A stretch of 64,000 nucleotides of DNA from Legionella quinlivanii (lineage in GTDB: Bacteria > Pseudomonadota > Gammaproteobacteria > Legionellales > Legionellaceae), in the NCBI RefSeq assembly GCF_003265995.1, contig NZ_MVJN01000001.1, forward strand, positions 310,001 to 374,000, read 5' to 3'. Under the pieces are notes generated by a model. That model did no database searches. It was given only the letters and a program-made list of their open reading frames with translations, and was not told the origin of the DNA. The position numbers and the translations under genes were made by a program. How positions within the stretch are numbered: the stretch's first letter is position 1; every line of letters begins with the position of its first letter. This document shows, in pieces, positions 21,501 through 30,426 of the stretch.

Positions 21501-22956
21501 AATTACTTTGCTTAGCCATCTCCCTTAACTTGGCCAGTTCTTTTTCATCCTGCGTTAACCAATGGACCATGCCTGGCGTATTCGCCTGTTCAGGAGACAT
21601 CTTTATTTCAGGCTTTTCCAGTTTGTCTGAACTTCCGCCCACCACTCTGTTTTTTATACTAATCACTGTGTTCGCGAAATGCACCACATCGGCAGGGCAA
21701 CGGTAAGAATGCGGCAATTCAATATACTCAAGCTTTAACTCTATGCGGTTCATCATTTCAAAAATAAATGGACGCTTGGATTTACTATCAAAAAGACTTT
21801 GATGTGAATCCATGCAAAAGCAAATCTGCCCATTTTTAGCAAGATTCAACAGGTTTACCAGTTCCTGTCCCGATAGATCCTGGGCCTCATCACCCAGAAC
21901 CAGGTCATATTTGCCCTGCTGTTTCAGATCAAGAAAGTCGACAGCTACCTTGTGCTGATTTTCCAGATAGGCCAGATAGGACTGATACGCCCTTAAAATC
22001 CATTGCTTATCCTCTTTATTGGGGTACAGGCTTTGTTTTTCGCCGAGCCCCAGGTATTCTTTTGGGGAATAACCCGATAACAGTCGAAACTCTTCATAAA
22101 TCTGAGCTGCATCCTCTAAAAGACCAGTTTTTCGGTACTTCTTTAACCACAACTCAAAATCAGCCTTCTGAGCAAGCTCTTTCCCAACAAAGGCTTGTCC
22201 TTGCTGTTCACGGGCTACCGTTTCATAGGTTTTAAACTCAACTCGATTTTTCAGATCCTCAGGAAGTAACAGCGCATCCCAGATCGCTTGCATCGCCTCG
22301 ATTAATTCAGGGGATTTGGTCACATAGAGAATGTGCGTCTCAGGATTATCCGACAGTCGGCTTAGCAACTCTGTAATCAGCGATATCGCCACACAAGACT
22401 TTCCAGAGCCAGGCGCTCCACTGATCAAGGCAGGAAGCCTTGTCTCCAATACCGACTCCTGCTGGCTGTTCAAGCGAATGAAATTCTGGTTGTAATAATC
22501 CAGCGTAACCACCGGATGGGGCGGAACAATTGCCTCCCCGGCTGCCTGACGGGCAGCAGCGGCACGCTCCTCTGCCATTTGTTCGCGGATACGCTGGATT
22601 ATCGAGGGACCATACTTGGCGCGATACTTTTCGACCCCGTGCCTATCTGAGTAAAGAGAGGATTTGTTATAATCATGATTTTCTGCAATGTCCGCTATCA
22701 CGGCAGTCCATTCGCCGTCCACTTCAAAATCAATAATAAGTGCTCGATCAGCTCCGGTTATACGACCGCTCGCCAACTCATCGAGTAATAATTTCTCACC
22801 GAATAATTTCTCATAGCCGGCTGAGACGAGACTATTCAGCAGCTTTTGCGCCAGGTTCTTCACTAGCTTGGGACCCTTTGTATATTTGGCTAATGCGGCC
22901 CTGTCTATAAATACACGTTTCCAACGAACCGGACGATTTTCTTTCTTCTCTTGCAT
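18505..22956 (-). CDS. Large superfamily 1 helicase-like protein with ankyrin-type modules (candidate Dot/Icm effector)
   Basis: 1483 residues, no signal peptide or membrane helix. Residues 30-105 end in ENHDYNKS, reminiscent of RelE/HigB-like folds (weak). Residues 160-590 hold a UvrD/Rep-type helicase core: Q-motif near NSQQESVL, Walker A GAPGSGKS (180-187), motif II DEAQD (356-360), LPHSYRCPADVVHFAN (414-429, motif IV), KGLEYENVILYR (515-526, motif V) and FTSCTRATCRLFV (568-580, motif VI). A basic linker follows (GKRNSNKGRRGRQR, 708-721). The C-terminal half has two copies of a 220-residue module (about 852-1070 and 1212-1431), each ending in ankyrin-like repeats (LLHWAVRNQR and FLHWAAATQR), with a coiled coil at 1112-1180 between them. 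Stands alone, with its own promoter, divergent from another effector-like gene. Function unknown; DNA/RNA translocase activity is plausible as all motifs are intact. Confidence 0.8.
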   Translation of the reverse strand: MQEKKENRPVRWKRVFIDRAALAKYTKGPKLVKNLAQKLLNSLVSAGYEKLFGEKLLLDELASGRITGADRALIIDFEVDGEWTAVIADIAENHDYNKSSLYSDRHGVEKYRAKYGPSIIQRIREQMAEERAAAARQAAGEAIVPPHPVVTLDYYNQNFIRLNSQQESVLETRLPALISGAPGSGKSCVAISLITELLSRLSDNPETHILYVTKSPELIEAMQAIWDALLLPEDLKNRVEFKTYETVAREQQGQAFVGKELAQKADFELWLKKYRKTGLLEDAAQIYEEFRLLSGYSPKEYLGLGEKQSLYPNKEDKQWILRAYQSYLAYLENQHKVAVDFLDLKQQGKYDLVLGDEAQDLSGQELVNLLNLAKNGQICFCMDSHQSLFDSKSKRPFIFEMMNRIELKLEYIELPHSYRCPADVVHFANTVISIKNRVVGGSSDKLEKPEIKMSPEQANTPGMVHWLTQDEKELAKLREMAKQSNFAIITLPQYVKEAREKYPEAVMIFTPEQIKGLEYENVILYRMLDDPLCHEASRELDPNAKVPVNQARRGCSKDRLGPPLNKFFTSCTRATCRLFVDQGKGHPLTRLCNELEKGITTPDTAFLNEVILEQTREESLAGWQAETCRLYRNGKKDMAENAFNRWLKGKLPYADYTSFLLANELIKIEEPVKPSETAPNQEPEKLLEAASSANEKEDTAPDLNTVRGKRNSNKGRRGRQRMNPAGGKPPAATTTASLSKNNVSGGLAGLLPNFFNSNQKSQEKLPISTGGNLGVSRLIDTIKTDLSINEQTKLMSLFESKDTKPMALFAEEEPLPSATSATKDEITQSDLNKWFEVFSDDWLDRPGVEKPQPEVILELLLLIRNAGYESFLSRLKSDNDKWLALKRSFTKNPEMTEFYFSLSELIKKEPVSGKSYFEILCRKQHGLDFLKEVLESLPVPEMLDKGPLLVLSVIFFGATSTTEWDKLCDENNLLIFLLNSPTGRQVFKLLFTSQLFSALVWKDKENETLLHWAVRNQRINVIVLIMAARDSVLRDGLLKPECDVWSIKNKDGLTPLELAQKDNLSNVIKALDPALYVRSSAKKATSTSHEPDNSEESLMKRMKNVVGTRGAFLLPDAKKLRNEINELNQEVATIRNKIASAKLQMQKSKERKILLQLKTKEQRVVAKQDALNELCNKAKMSALLDLLTTTLHSEEIYANFDLLMIGTVPSLLYSFLASPLKDMPSLLKYLYEKNFKTGEEENLWRCLENYLAENPELVNFSFSLKELFKPFEETGKSCFEKLARTEEGLEFLVLIFKNLAISDTIKSDLEDAIGLSFYHDITRKSWDGLTESDSLLLHLFNRPQGRYLLSRLPAHIFYNLIRQQDSQSNSFLHWAAATQRTDLISMVLELQPRLKDGATIQVFAGLKNKEGKTALDIAKANQFEDGIDLFTQLEANQTVQPGLAVFSSLFHPAERLSAETESRDGPALTLPISDQIGSSCQRG

Positions 22957-22994
22957 GAATCACCAAAAACAAACAACCCACAAAATGATGAACT

Positions 22995-23023
22995 ATTATA
23001 CAGTGAGAATAATATGAAATCAA
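22995..23023 (-). promoter_or_regulatory. Sigma-70-type promoter of the helicase/ankyrin gene
   Basis: On the minus strand TTGATT (23018-23023) and TATAAT (22995-23000) are separated by exactly 17 bases, 39 bases ahead of the start codon. A good match to the housekeeping consensus. Confidence 0.6.
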
Positions 23024-23035
23024 AACTATGACATA

Positions 23036-23122
23036 CCCGTCATCTCGAACGCAGTGAGAGATCTCCCAAATCCTGGTTTGTGCCAGCATCCGGAGATCTC
23101 TCACTGCGTTCGAGATGACGGG
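23036..23122. repeat. Perfect 31-bp inverted repeat (CGTCATCTCGAACGCAGTGA type)
   Basis: The left arm 23036-23066 and right arm 23092-23122 are exact reverse complements over 31 bases around a 25-base spacer. The arm carries CCCGTCATCTCGAACGCAG. It lies in the 291-base gap between the two divergent effector-like genes. Short-repeat element, REP/MITE-like; only one copy is in this window. Confidence 0.85.
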
Positions 23123-23247
23123 GCCTGTTTGTGAGTAAAAATGACTGGATTAATCAAAATAATTCCTTTTTTTCAGAGCGTCTTAATTTTCTCATAAGAA
23201 TAATTTAATAAAATTGCATTTTCTGTACAATATAAACCCATATTGAT

Positions 23248-25122
23248 ATGATTATTACAAATGCATGCATTCTTGTTAAAAAGATTATCAACTCAAATCT
23301 TTCACTAGAAGAAATAACGATAAGACTGGGTGACATTTTCACCCCCGAAGAAATTAATCAGCTATATCAAGCCGTTACAGATAATGATGACTTGTTGTTA
23401 AGAAAAGCACTCCAAAACTCTATAGATAATGCTTCCCTCTCTCAACCAGGGTACAGAAAAACTTTTTATGCCAAAGCGATAAGTTATGATCCGTTTGCAT
23501 TAACCTACGTTGAGGAAATTTATGCTGATGATACGCTGTTCTATATTAAAGCGGTTGCCGCCGATGGTTTCCTGCTGGAACACGTGCCAAAAGAAGTTGA
23601 AAACTATGTTTCAATTTGCTTTCAAGCAATACATAAAAATCCGGAAAGCGTACAATTTGTACCAAGATCCTTACCAGAAGACATTAAAAAAGCGCTCTAC
23701 CTTGCTGCCGTGTCAAACAATGGGTTGGCCCTGGAATATATTTTTGAAGCGCAGGACAATTATGATGTGTGTAAAACGGCCATCAATCAAAACATCTATG
23801 CAATGGAATTTGTCGATGAAACGATTCGCAAATTACTATGCACCCAGAACCGACGTGTCTATCTCGAAAGAAATTACATGTCTCACCAGTATTTTCCTGG
23901 AGATAAAGCCAGTTTTATCAAAGAATTTCTAAAGCAAATACAACATGTCATTTTGATTAATAAGCAAGATCTCTATGATCAGGAACTCGTGGATGTAATG
24001 GAGGTTTATAAACGTAAACAGTCACGTGAGGAACGAGTCACCTGTGTGACTACCGATCACCTGGACCATCTGATGAAGGATTTACAGTCGCTTGATCTGA
24101 AAGGCATTCACCTGATGATTCTTGGTCATGCCAACTCCTTTGTTAAGAAAATCGCGGGCCTGGACGCCAGTCAAATCACCGAAATAGTGGAAAAATATCC
24201 TTGTCTTACCAAGGTCACTTTATTTGGCTGTAAAAGCGCTCAAATCGAGAAGCTGGAAGAGGAAAAAGCCATTATTCAAAAAGCCAAGGCCGAAAAAAAG
24301 CCACAAACTACTCCCGCTTGCGGATTAATCGCTGCCATATCCAAATCAGCTTCTGTAGAAAATTATGCCAAACTTTTACGTGCCTCAGGGCTTGATGAAA
24401 CTTATGTTATTGTTCAGCACCAGACGAATGAGGGGTATCAATATAAATTGCTCTACCTGTCAAAAAGCAATATCGACACAGGGAATGCTCAGGCATCTGC
24501 ATTTCTATCGAAGGATAACGTTACTCTTTTACAAAATCAGTTTACGCGCAAAAATGATTTAAATACAGCCTTTGGAAAAGGCTTGAATATAGCGACATTG
24601 AAAAATAAAAAGACCCCGCTTAGAGTGGCTGAACTCGAACTGCTGGAGGAATTATCAGGCCGGAGCCCCTTTAGTAAATCGCATGTAAATTATAAAGTGA
24701 ACAAAAGCAATCTGCCTTTCCTTCGTGGATTCACCATTACAGAAAAAGAAGCATTTTTCAAGCTTCGAACTTCATTGCTGAAGGAAGTTATGGAGAGCAT
24801 TAAAGCAAATCCGCACATAACACGGGCGGTAGTGATTAAAGGATATTGTGAATTAATCCATGTCGACAAAAAAGAATCTCGCTTTCATGTTTTGCCCAAT
24901 ATGAGTTATACCCATAATTTTTATAAATTACGTCTCTTTAGTAATCCTGCTGTGGACAATATGGACAGAAAATCTTTAGCGATGGAGCGTAAGAGAATGA
25001 TGGATGCAATTTACAGTGGGAATACAGAGGGTGAAAGTTTAGCCAAATCAGTTGAAATTAACTTGAATATGAATTTGATAGTTCCTCAGGAAACTCCAGA
25101 AACGCATTCAATCGTAGCCTAG
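23248..25122 (+). CDS. Effector-like protein: DUF4116-like repeats plus clan CD-like His/Cys domain
   Basis: 624 residues, no signal peptide. Residues 71-195 form about five 22-24 residue helical repeats of the DUF4116 kind (YAKAISYDPFALTYVEE, YIKAVAADGFLLEHVPKE, YLAAVSNNGLALEYIFE and others), seen in many Legionella effectors. Residues 260-405 look like an alpha/beta cysteine-peptidase fold: a hydrophobic strand ending in LMILGHANS (H294), then 34 residues later a strand ending in VTLFGCKSAQ (C328), the pattern of the clan CD dyad in C80/MARTX CPD-type domains. The residue after H294 is alanine, not the usual glycine. The last 150 residues are unrecognised. No good ribosome site precedes the only in-frame ATG. 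The AT-rich coding sequence and setting suggest a translocated effector; protease activity is inference. Confidence 0.75.
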   Translation: MIITNACILVKKIINSNLSLEEITIRLGDIFTPEEINQLYQAVTDNDDLLLRKALQNSIDNASLSQPGYRKTFYAKAISYDPFALTYVEEIYADDTLFYIKAVAADGFLLEHVPKEVENYVSICFQAIHKNPESVQFVPRSLPEDIKKALYLAAVSNNGLALEYIFEAQDNYDVCKTAINQNIYAMEFVDETIRKLLCTQNRRVYLERNYMSHQYFPGDKASFIKEFLKQIQHVILINKQDLYDQELVDVMEVYKRKQSREERVTCVTTDHLDHLMKDLQSLDLKGIHLMILGHANSFVKKIAGLDASQITEIVEKYPCLTKVTLFGCKSAQIEKLEEEKAIIQKAKAEKKPQTTPACGLIAAISKSASVENYAKLLRASGLDETYVIVQHQTNEGYQYKLLYLSKSNIDTGNAQASAFLSKDNVTLLQNQFTRKNDLNTAFGKGLNIATLKNKKTPLRVAELELLEELSGRSPFSKSHVNYKVNKSNLPFLRGFTITEKEAFFKLRTSLLKEVMESIKANPHITRAVVIKGYCELIHVDKKESRFHVLPNMSYTHNFYKLRLFSNPAVDNMDRKSLAMERKRMMDAIYSGNTEGESLAKSVEINLNMNLIVPQETPETHSIVA

Positions 25123-25126
25123 AATA

Positions 25127-25154
25127 AAAAAATCCCGCCTAAGCGGGATTTTTT
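25127..25154. terminator. Bidirectional intrinsic terminator
   Basis: AAAAAATCCCGC pairs perfectly with GCGGGATTTTTT around the loop CTAA. It lies five bases after the effector-like gene and 18 bases before the end of convergent clpA, and has T-runs on both strands, so it serves both genes. Confidence 0.9.
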
Positions 25155-25172
25155 AATCTGACTATCAACTGG

Positions 25173-27440
25173 CTAGAAAACGCCTTCGCGGTAATCATGG
25201 CTTTCAAAATGCAGCTTGCCTTCTTTGACTTTCAGAATCACATGCCCGCCATTCGTTAATTTACCAAACAGCAGCTCATCAGCTAAAGGCTTCTTGACAT
25301 TTTCCTGAATCAGACGGGCCATTGGTCTTGCACCCATTGCCTTATCATAGCCATGTTCAATCAACCACTCTCGGGCCGCCTTATCCACCTTAAAGGTCAC
25401 TCCCTTGGCACTTAATTGCTCATCCAGCTCCATGATAAATTTATCAACTACCAAACCAATAGTGACATTATCCAATGGTGCAAAGTTAATGATAGCATCC
25501 AGACGGTTTCTGAACTCCGGACTAAATTGACGCTTGATAGCATCGAGTCCATCCAGACTATTGTCCTGCATGGCAAAACCGATAGAGCTTCGAGAAATTT
25601 CAGTAGCGCCGGCATTACTGGTCATCACCATAATCACATGACGGAAATCAGCCTGACGTCCATTGGTGTCGGTCAGCGTGCCATGATCCATAATTTGAAG
25701 CAGTAGATTGAATACATCAGGGTGCGCTTTTTCAATTTCATCAAGCAGCAGTACCGAATGAGGATTTTTAGTCACTGCTTCAGTTAACAATCCACCTTGA
25801 TCATAACCCACATAGCCAGGAGGTGCTCCAATTAATCGAGATACAGTATGCTTCTCCATGTATTCAGACATATCGAAACGCAGGAGTTCAATACCCAGTA
25901 CATTAGCCAACTGACGGGTCACTTCGGTTTTACCTACTCCGGTAGGTCCCGCAAAAAGGAAACAGCCTACTGGTTTTTGCGGTTCTCTTAAGCCAGAGCG
26001 CGCCAGTTTGATTGCAGAAGCCAGAGCGGTAATTGCAATATCCTGTCCATAAACCAGTAATTTAAGGTCACGTTCGAGATTTCGCAAAGTATCTTTATCT
26101 CTTGCAGAAACTTTTTTCACCGGAATACGGGCAATTTTCGCAACCACATTCTCAATTTCAGTAACACTGATAATTTTTCTGCGTTTGTTGGCTGTAAGAA
26201 GGTTTTGGTATGCCCCTGCCTCGTCAACCACATCAATCGCTTTATCCGGCAAGAACCGATCGTTAATATATTTAGCAGACAATTCCGCAGCAGCTTTAAG
26301 TGCAGGGATTGAAAACTTGACGCCATGATGCTCTTCCAGACGCCCTTTTAACCCTTTGAGGATCTCAAAGGTTTCATCAATACTTGGTTCTTTAATATCA
26401 ATTTTCTGGAAACGTCTTGCCAAGGCACGGTCTTTCTCAAAAATACCCCGGTATTCCTGATAGGTAGTAGAACCGATGCATTTCAACTCACCATTCGCCA
26501 GCAGAGGCTTGATGAGATTGGACGCATCCATGACACCACCAGAAGCGGCTCCAGCGCCGATAATGGTATGGATTTCATCGATGAAAAGTACGGCACCATC
26601 CTGCTGTCCCAATTGTTTGAGCACCGCTTTCAGGCGTTTTTCAAAATCACCACGGTATTTGGTTCCCGCCAGCAAAGCGCCCAGATCCAAAGAGTAAACG
26701 ATACAGCTGCTGATCGCTTCCGGTACTTCTCCATCCACGATACGTCTGGCCAGACCTTCGGCTATTGCTGTTTTTCCAACCCCTGCTTCCCCCACCAGTA
26801 ATGGATTATTTTTTCGACGACGGCAGAGTACCTGTATTGTGCGTTGAATTTCTTCATGTCGACCAATGAGTGGATCAATCTTGCCCAGTCTGGCTCGCTT
26901 GTTGAGGTTCATGCAATAGCTTTCAAGCGGCGACTCGCTGCCCTCGCCTGACATTGACTCTTCATCCATCGATGAATTCATGTTATCACTCATGTCGTTG
27001 TTCTGGTACTTGGAAACCCCATGAGATATATAATTGATCACGTCCAGGCGTGTAATATTCTCTCTGCGGAGAAAATAAACTGCCTGGCTTTCCTGCTCAC
27101 TGAAAATAGCAGCCAGTACATTTGCTCCGGTCACCTCAGTTTTGCCGGCCGATTGTACATGGAAAACCGCTCTTTGCAGTACCCGTTGAAATCCGAGTGT
27201 CGGCTGTGTTTCACGATCGACTTCATCTTCTGGGATTCGGGGAGTTGTCTCATCGATAAACTCGATCAAATCACGGCGTAATGAGTCAATATTAGCGTCA
27301 CATGCCTGCAGAACATTCCCTGCTGCCGGATTATCAAGCAATGATAGCAACAAATGTTCTACCGTCATAAACTCATGACGTTTCTCCTTTGCTTCCTTAA
27401 AAGCAAGATTTAAGGTGAATTCAAGTTCTTTGTTTAACAT
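25173..27440 (-). CDS. clpA: ATP-dependent Clp protease ATP-binding subunit ClpA
   Basis: Hexameric AAA+ unfoldase that feeds substrates to ClpP. The Clp N-domain opens with [20 protein letters not shown]. Two AAA+ modules follow, with Walker A motifs GEAGVGKT and GPTGVGKT, Walker B LFIDEIHT and [10 protein letters not shown], and no long middle domain, which separates it from ClpB. 755 residues, as in E. coli ClpA. AGGAG sits ahead of the ATG. clpS lies 29 bases upstream on the same strand, the standard arrangement. Confidence 0.97.
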   Translation of the reverse strand: MLNKELEFTLNLAFKEAKEKRHEFMTVEHLLLSLLDNPAAGNVLQACDANIDSLRRDLIEFIDETTPRIPEDEVDRETQPTLGFQRVLQRAVFHVQSAGKTEVTGANVLAAIFSEQESQAVYFLRRENITRLDVINYISHGVSKYQNNDMSDNMNSSMDEESMSGEGSESPLESYCMNLNKRARLGKIDPLIGRHEEIQRTIQVLCRRRKNNPLLVGEAGVGKTAIAEGLARRIVDGEVPEAISSCIVYSLDLGALLAGTKYRGDFEKRLKAVLKQLGQQDGAVLFIDEIHTIIGAGAASGGVMDASNLIKPLLANGELKCIGSTTYQEYRGIFEKDRALARRFQKIDIKEPSIDETFEILKGLKGRLEEHHGVKFSIPALKAAAELSAKYINDRFLPDKAIDVVDEAGAYQNLLTANKRRKIISVTEIENVVAKIARIPVKKVSARDKDTLRNLERDLKLLVYGQDIAITALASAIKLARSGLREPQKPVGCFLFAGPTGVGKTEVTRQLANVLGIELLRFDMSEYMEKHTVSRLIGAPPGYVGYDQGGLLTEAVTKNPHSVLLLDEIEKAHPDVFNLLLQIMDHGTLTDTNGRQADFRHVIMVMTSNAGATEISRSSIGFAMQDNSLDGLDAIKRQFSPEFRNRLDAIINFAPLDNVTIGLVVDKFIMELDEQLSAKGVTFKVDKAAREWLIEHGYDKAMGARPMARLIQENVKKPLADELLFGKLTNGGHVILKVKEGKLHFESHDYREGVF

Positions 27441-27469
27441 TGTCGTTGCTCCTCTTCACCCATCTGCAC

Positions 27470-27793
27470 TCATTCCGGTTCCATGGTACATAACAGTGGA
27501 TGCTCGTTGCTTCTGGCAAAATCATTGACTTGAGCAACTTTCGTCTCTGCTATATCCCGAGTAAAAACGCCGCATACAGCCTTTCCAACTATATGCACCT
27601 GTAGCATTATCTGTGTCGCCAGTTCTTCACGGAAGTGAAAAAAACGCTTCAACACATCCACCACAAACTCCATCGGGGTGTAATCATCATTCAGGAGAAT
27701 AACCTTATATTTTTTGGGCAATTTCAGCGCTGGGAGGACCTCTAGCTCCGTCACCTTTCGCTCAATTATTTCACCTGAAAATCGCTCGCTCAT
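27470..27793 (-). CDS. clpS: ClpA adaptor protein ClpS
   Basis: Small adaptor that delivers N-degron substrates to ClpAP and binds the ClpA N-domain. The core has the typical [19 protein letters not shown] segment (N-degron pocket residues in the NDD-PM motif) and the [20 protein letters not shown] stretch. I choose the ATG at 27793 (MSERFSGE, 107 residues) over a GTG nine bases upstream because AAAGGG is eight bases ahead of it. Operon clpS-clpA. Confidence 0.95.
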   Translation of the reverse strand: MSERFSGEIIERKVTELEVLPALKLPKKYKVILLNDDYTPMEFVVDVLKRFFHFREELATQIMLQVHIVGKAVCGVFTRDIAETKVAQVNDFARSNEHPLLCTMEPE

Positions 27794-28113
27794 TACGTAC
27801 ACCCTTTACTAATTTTATAGACTTACCACGAGCATTTGGCCAGTAAAAAAGTGATTTAATTCATGAAAAAAATTAATTTTGTAGTTCTCGCCAGCATCCT
27901 GCTTCTTAAAGATTCAAATTGACAGTCTTATATAACAGTAAGCAGATTATTTTTTTCAAGCAATTGATAAAACCCACATTCTTGCATCCATTTTGCAAAA
28001 TATCCTGACAAAAATCAAAGGCTCTTTGCAATTGGCTCGCAAACCGCTGGATTACCGACCTGCGCTGCGAGCAGGCTGTCGTGGTTGCATAAATGAAAAC
28101 AGGTACACAAAAA
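27794..28113. other. Gene-free stretch upstream of clpS
   Basis: AT-rich, holding the clpS promoter region by position; no convincing hexamer pair was settled on. An 85-codon open frame on the minus strand here (27906-28163) runs into the neighbouring repeat and shows no coding character. Nothing else is seen. Confidence 0.5.
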
Positions 28114-28203
28114 CCGTCTTTGCGAGCATCAGCGAAGCAATCTAGTTTTAAAACATTATTCAAGGTGCGATCTGGATTGCTTCACTTCGTTCGCAAAGAC
28201 AAC
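28114..28203. repeat. GTCTTTGCGA palindromic repeat, copy 2
   Basis: CCGTCTTTGCGAGC with GCGAAGCAATCTAG at the left and GATCTGGATTGCTTC with GTTCGCAAAGAC at the right. Same family as 18387-18472 and 61094-61180. Lies between the clpS upstream region and the 3' end of icd. Confidence 0.85.
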
Positions 28204-28248
28204 AAGTTGCCTTGTTCTATTTATGTAACAAGCTGAACAGGCTTAAGC

Positions 28249-29505
28249 TTACATATGATTAATTATTTCTTTTGCAAAACCGGAGCAACTTACTTCAGTT
28301 GCACCTGACATTAATCGCGCAAAATCATAAGTTACCGTCTTGGCTTCAATTGCACCCTCAGTTCCTTTGATAATTAAATCAGCAGCTTCGGTCCAACCCA
28401 GGTGTCTCAACATCATCTCAGCAGACAGAATAAGCGAGCCGGGATTGACTTTGTCCTGTCCCGCGTATTTGGGTGCAGTACCATGTGTGGCTTCAAAAAC
28501 AGCAATCGCATCCGCCATATTGGCCCCTGGGGCAATACCGATTCCACCGACCTGTGCAGCCAGGGCATCGGAAATATAATCACCATTAAGATTTAAGGTT
28601 ACAATGACGCTGTATTCATCCGGACGCAGGAGGATTTGCTGTAAGAAGGCATCTGCAATAACATCTTTAACAATAATGTCCTTTCCTGTTTTAGGATTCT
28701 TGAAATGCAGCCAGGGACCACCCTGATATTCGGTAGCGGAGAAACATTCACGAGCGACTTGATAACCCCAGTCTTTAAAGGCACCTTCAGTAAACTTCAT
28801 GATGTTGCCTTTATGGACCAGCGTCACAGAGTCTCTGTTATTGTCGATTGCATACTGAATAGCTGCTTTAACTAATCGGGCAGTTCCCTGTTGTGAGACA
28901 GGCTTAATTCCAATTCCGCAGTGATCGGGGAATCGAATTTTTTTAACGCCCATATCTTCCTGTAGAAAACGAATTACTTTTTTAGCCTCAACACTATCCG
29001 CCTGCCATTCGATGCCAGCATAAATATCTTCAGAGTTTTCTCTGAATATTACCATGTCTGTTTTCCAGGGCTCTTTGAGAGGGCTTGGTGTTCCCTGAAA
29101 ATAGCGCACAGGGCGCAAACAGGTATAAAGGTCAAGATCTTGTCGTATCGCGACATTCAAAGAACGGATACCACCGCCCACCGGTGTGGTTAAAGGCCCT
29201 TTAATCCCAATGACAAACTCACTGATAGCCTGAAGCGTTTCTTTGGGAAGCCATTGATTTTCACCATATACACGGGTCGCTTTTTCACCGGCATATACTT
29301 CCATCCAGGCGATTTTTCTTTTATCACCATAGGCTTTCTCAACAGCGGCATCTACGACCATACGCATTGCAGGAGTAACGTCCACTCCAATTCCGTCGCC
29401 TTCAATAAAAGGGATAATCGGATGATCAGGAACCTGTAAAGATAAATCAGGGGCAACAGTAATTGCCTGCCCATTTGCGGGTACTTTTATTTTTTCAAAT
29501 GTCAT
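28249..29505 (-). CDS. icd: Isocitrate dehydrogenase (NADP-dependent)
   Basis: TCA-cycle enzyme oxidising isocitrate to 2-oxoglutarate. [20 protein letters not shown] contains the serine that binds isocitrate (and is the phosphorylation target in E. coli) and the arginines of the substrate site. The metal-binding region is near [16 protein letters not shown], and [16 protein letters not shown] is the coenzyme-binding loop. 418 residues, E. coli-like type. CGGAG lies eight bases ahead of the ATG. Monocistronic. Confidence 0.96.
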   Translation of the reverse strand: MTFEKIKVPANGQAITVAPDLSLQVPDHPIIPFIEGDGIGVDVTPAMRMVVDAAVEKAYGDKRKIAWMEVYAGEKATRVYGENQWLPKETLQAISEFVIGIKGPLTTPVGGGIRSLNVAIRQDLDLYTCLRPVRYFQGTPSPLKEPWKTDMVIFRENSEDIYAGIEWQADSVEAKKVIRFLQEDMGVKKIRFPDHCGIGIKPVSQQGTARLVKAAIQYAIDNNRDSVTLVHKGNIMKFTEGAFKDWGYQVARECFSATEYQGGPWLHFKNPKTGKDIIVKDVIADAFLQQILLRPDEYSVIVTLNLNGDYISDALAAQVGGIGIAPGANMADAIAVFEATHGTAPKYAGQDKVNPGSLILSAEMMLRHLGWTEAADLIIKGTEGAIEAKTVTYDFARLMSGATEVSCSGFAKEIINHM

Positions 29506-29859
29506 CGACTGCTCCGTTAGTAAAATTCATGATCACCAAGGCGATTTGGGCTTCAGTGCTCATTTGGAAAGCAAGTAATACAAGGAAGAAATCTTATATC
29601 CAGGCCAAATAGCTACGTTTGAGTATATTATCCATACAATGAAGCAGGAAAATTATACGAGAGAGCTGTTTCCATGCTCACAATAATACGCTTATTACTC
29701 CAATGAGCGCTATCATAGCATGCTAAAACTCTTTAACCCAAGCACCTCGAAGTGATTTGGATTCAAACCGTTCACTTGCTCAAAATGAAAGGCTGCGGGG
29801 TTAGACACTACTCTTGTAATTCGGCATAATTTATCTTTTATTTGTATAGCCCCCCCTTT
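29506..29859. other. Gene-free stretch between icd and the rluE-like gene
   Basis: 354 bases separating divergent genes. By position it holds both promoters. No coding region, repeat or clear RNA structure was recognised. Confidence 0.5.
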
Positions 29860-30402
29860 GTGAAACAAATTATTCTGTTTAATAAACCATTCGGAGTTCT
29901 TTGCCAGTTTACTGGTGAAGAACAAGACAAAACACTGGCCGATTATATTTCGATGCCTGGCTTCTACGCTGCCGGCAGGCTTGATAAAAATAGCGAAGGA
30001 CTTTTGTTACTAAGCAATGACGGCAAACTCCAACACGCACTCACTCACCCTGATAAACGTAAACAGAAATATTATTGGGTACAGGTTGAAGGAACCCCTG
30101 CTGATAGTGATTTAAACAAATTACGTGCTGGTTTAAAACTTGAAAAGGAGTCTTTTCTTCCTGCCAAAGCCAGGATCATTGAGGAGCCTGCCAATCTCTG
30201 GGCAAGGAATCCGCCGGTCCGTTTTCGCAAGTCGATACCCACCTCGTGGCTTGAGATTGTACTTTGTGAGGGGAAAAATCATCAGGTCAGGCGAATGACG
30301 GCCGCAATTGGCTTTCCAACTCTGCGTCTCATACGCCATCGGATAGCCGATTGGGAGCTGGGGGATCTCTTACCCGGTCAATATAAAATGGTGAGCATCT
30401 GA
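29860..30402 (+). CDS. rluE: rRNA pseudouridine synthase, RluE-like (RsuA/RluB/E/F family)
   Basis: 180-residue enzyme making pseudouridine in 23S rRNA. KQIILFNKPFGVLCQFTGE is the family opening, and AAGRLDKNSEGLLLLSNDG carries the catalytic aspartate in GRLD. The C-terminal GKNHQVRRMTAAIGFPTLRL motif is the conserved RNA-binding end. The lack of an N-terminal S4 domain points to RluE rather than RsuA, RluB or RluF. No ATG opens the frame: a GTG at 29860 and a TTG at 29842 are the candidates, both without a good ribosome site, so the start is uncertain. Confidence 0.88.
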   Translation: MKQIILFNKPFGVLCQFTGEEQDKTLADYISMPGFYAAGRLDKNSEGLLLLSNDGKLQHALTHPDKRKQKYYWVQVEGTPADSDLNKLRAGLKLEKESFLPAKARIIEEPANLWARNPPVRFRKSIPTSWLEIVLCEGKNHQVRRMTAAIGFPTLRLIRHRIADWELGDLLPGQYKMVSI

Positions 30403-30426
30403 TAAGCCAGCTTTTTTATAAAGGGT

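Noticed and set aside
23160-23247. Possible PmrA-type (TTAAT) site ahead of the 624-residue protein gene
   Set aside because: CTTAATTTTCTC followed by AATTTAAT is only an AT-rich partial match; spacing does not fit the direct-repeat consensus.
27906-28163. 85-codon minus-strand open frame upstream of clpS
   Set aside because: Starts inside a repeat copy, has no ribosome site and odd composition.
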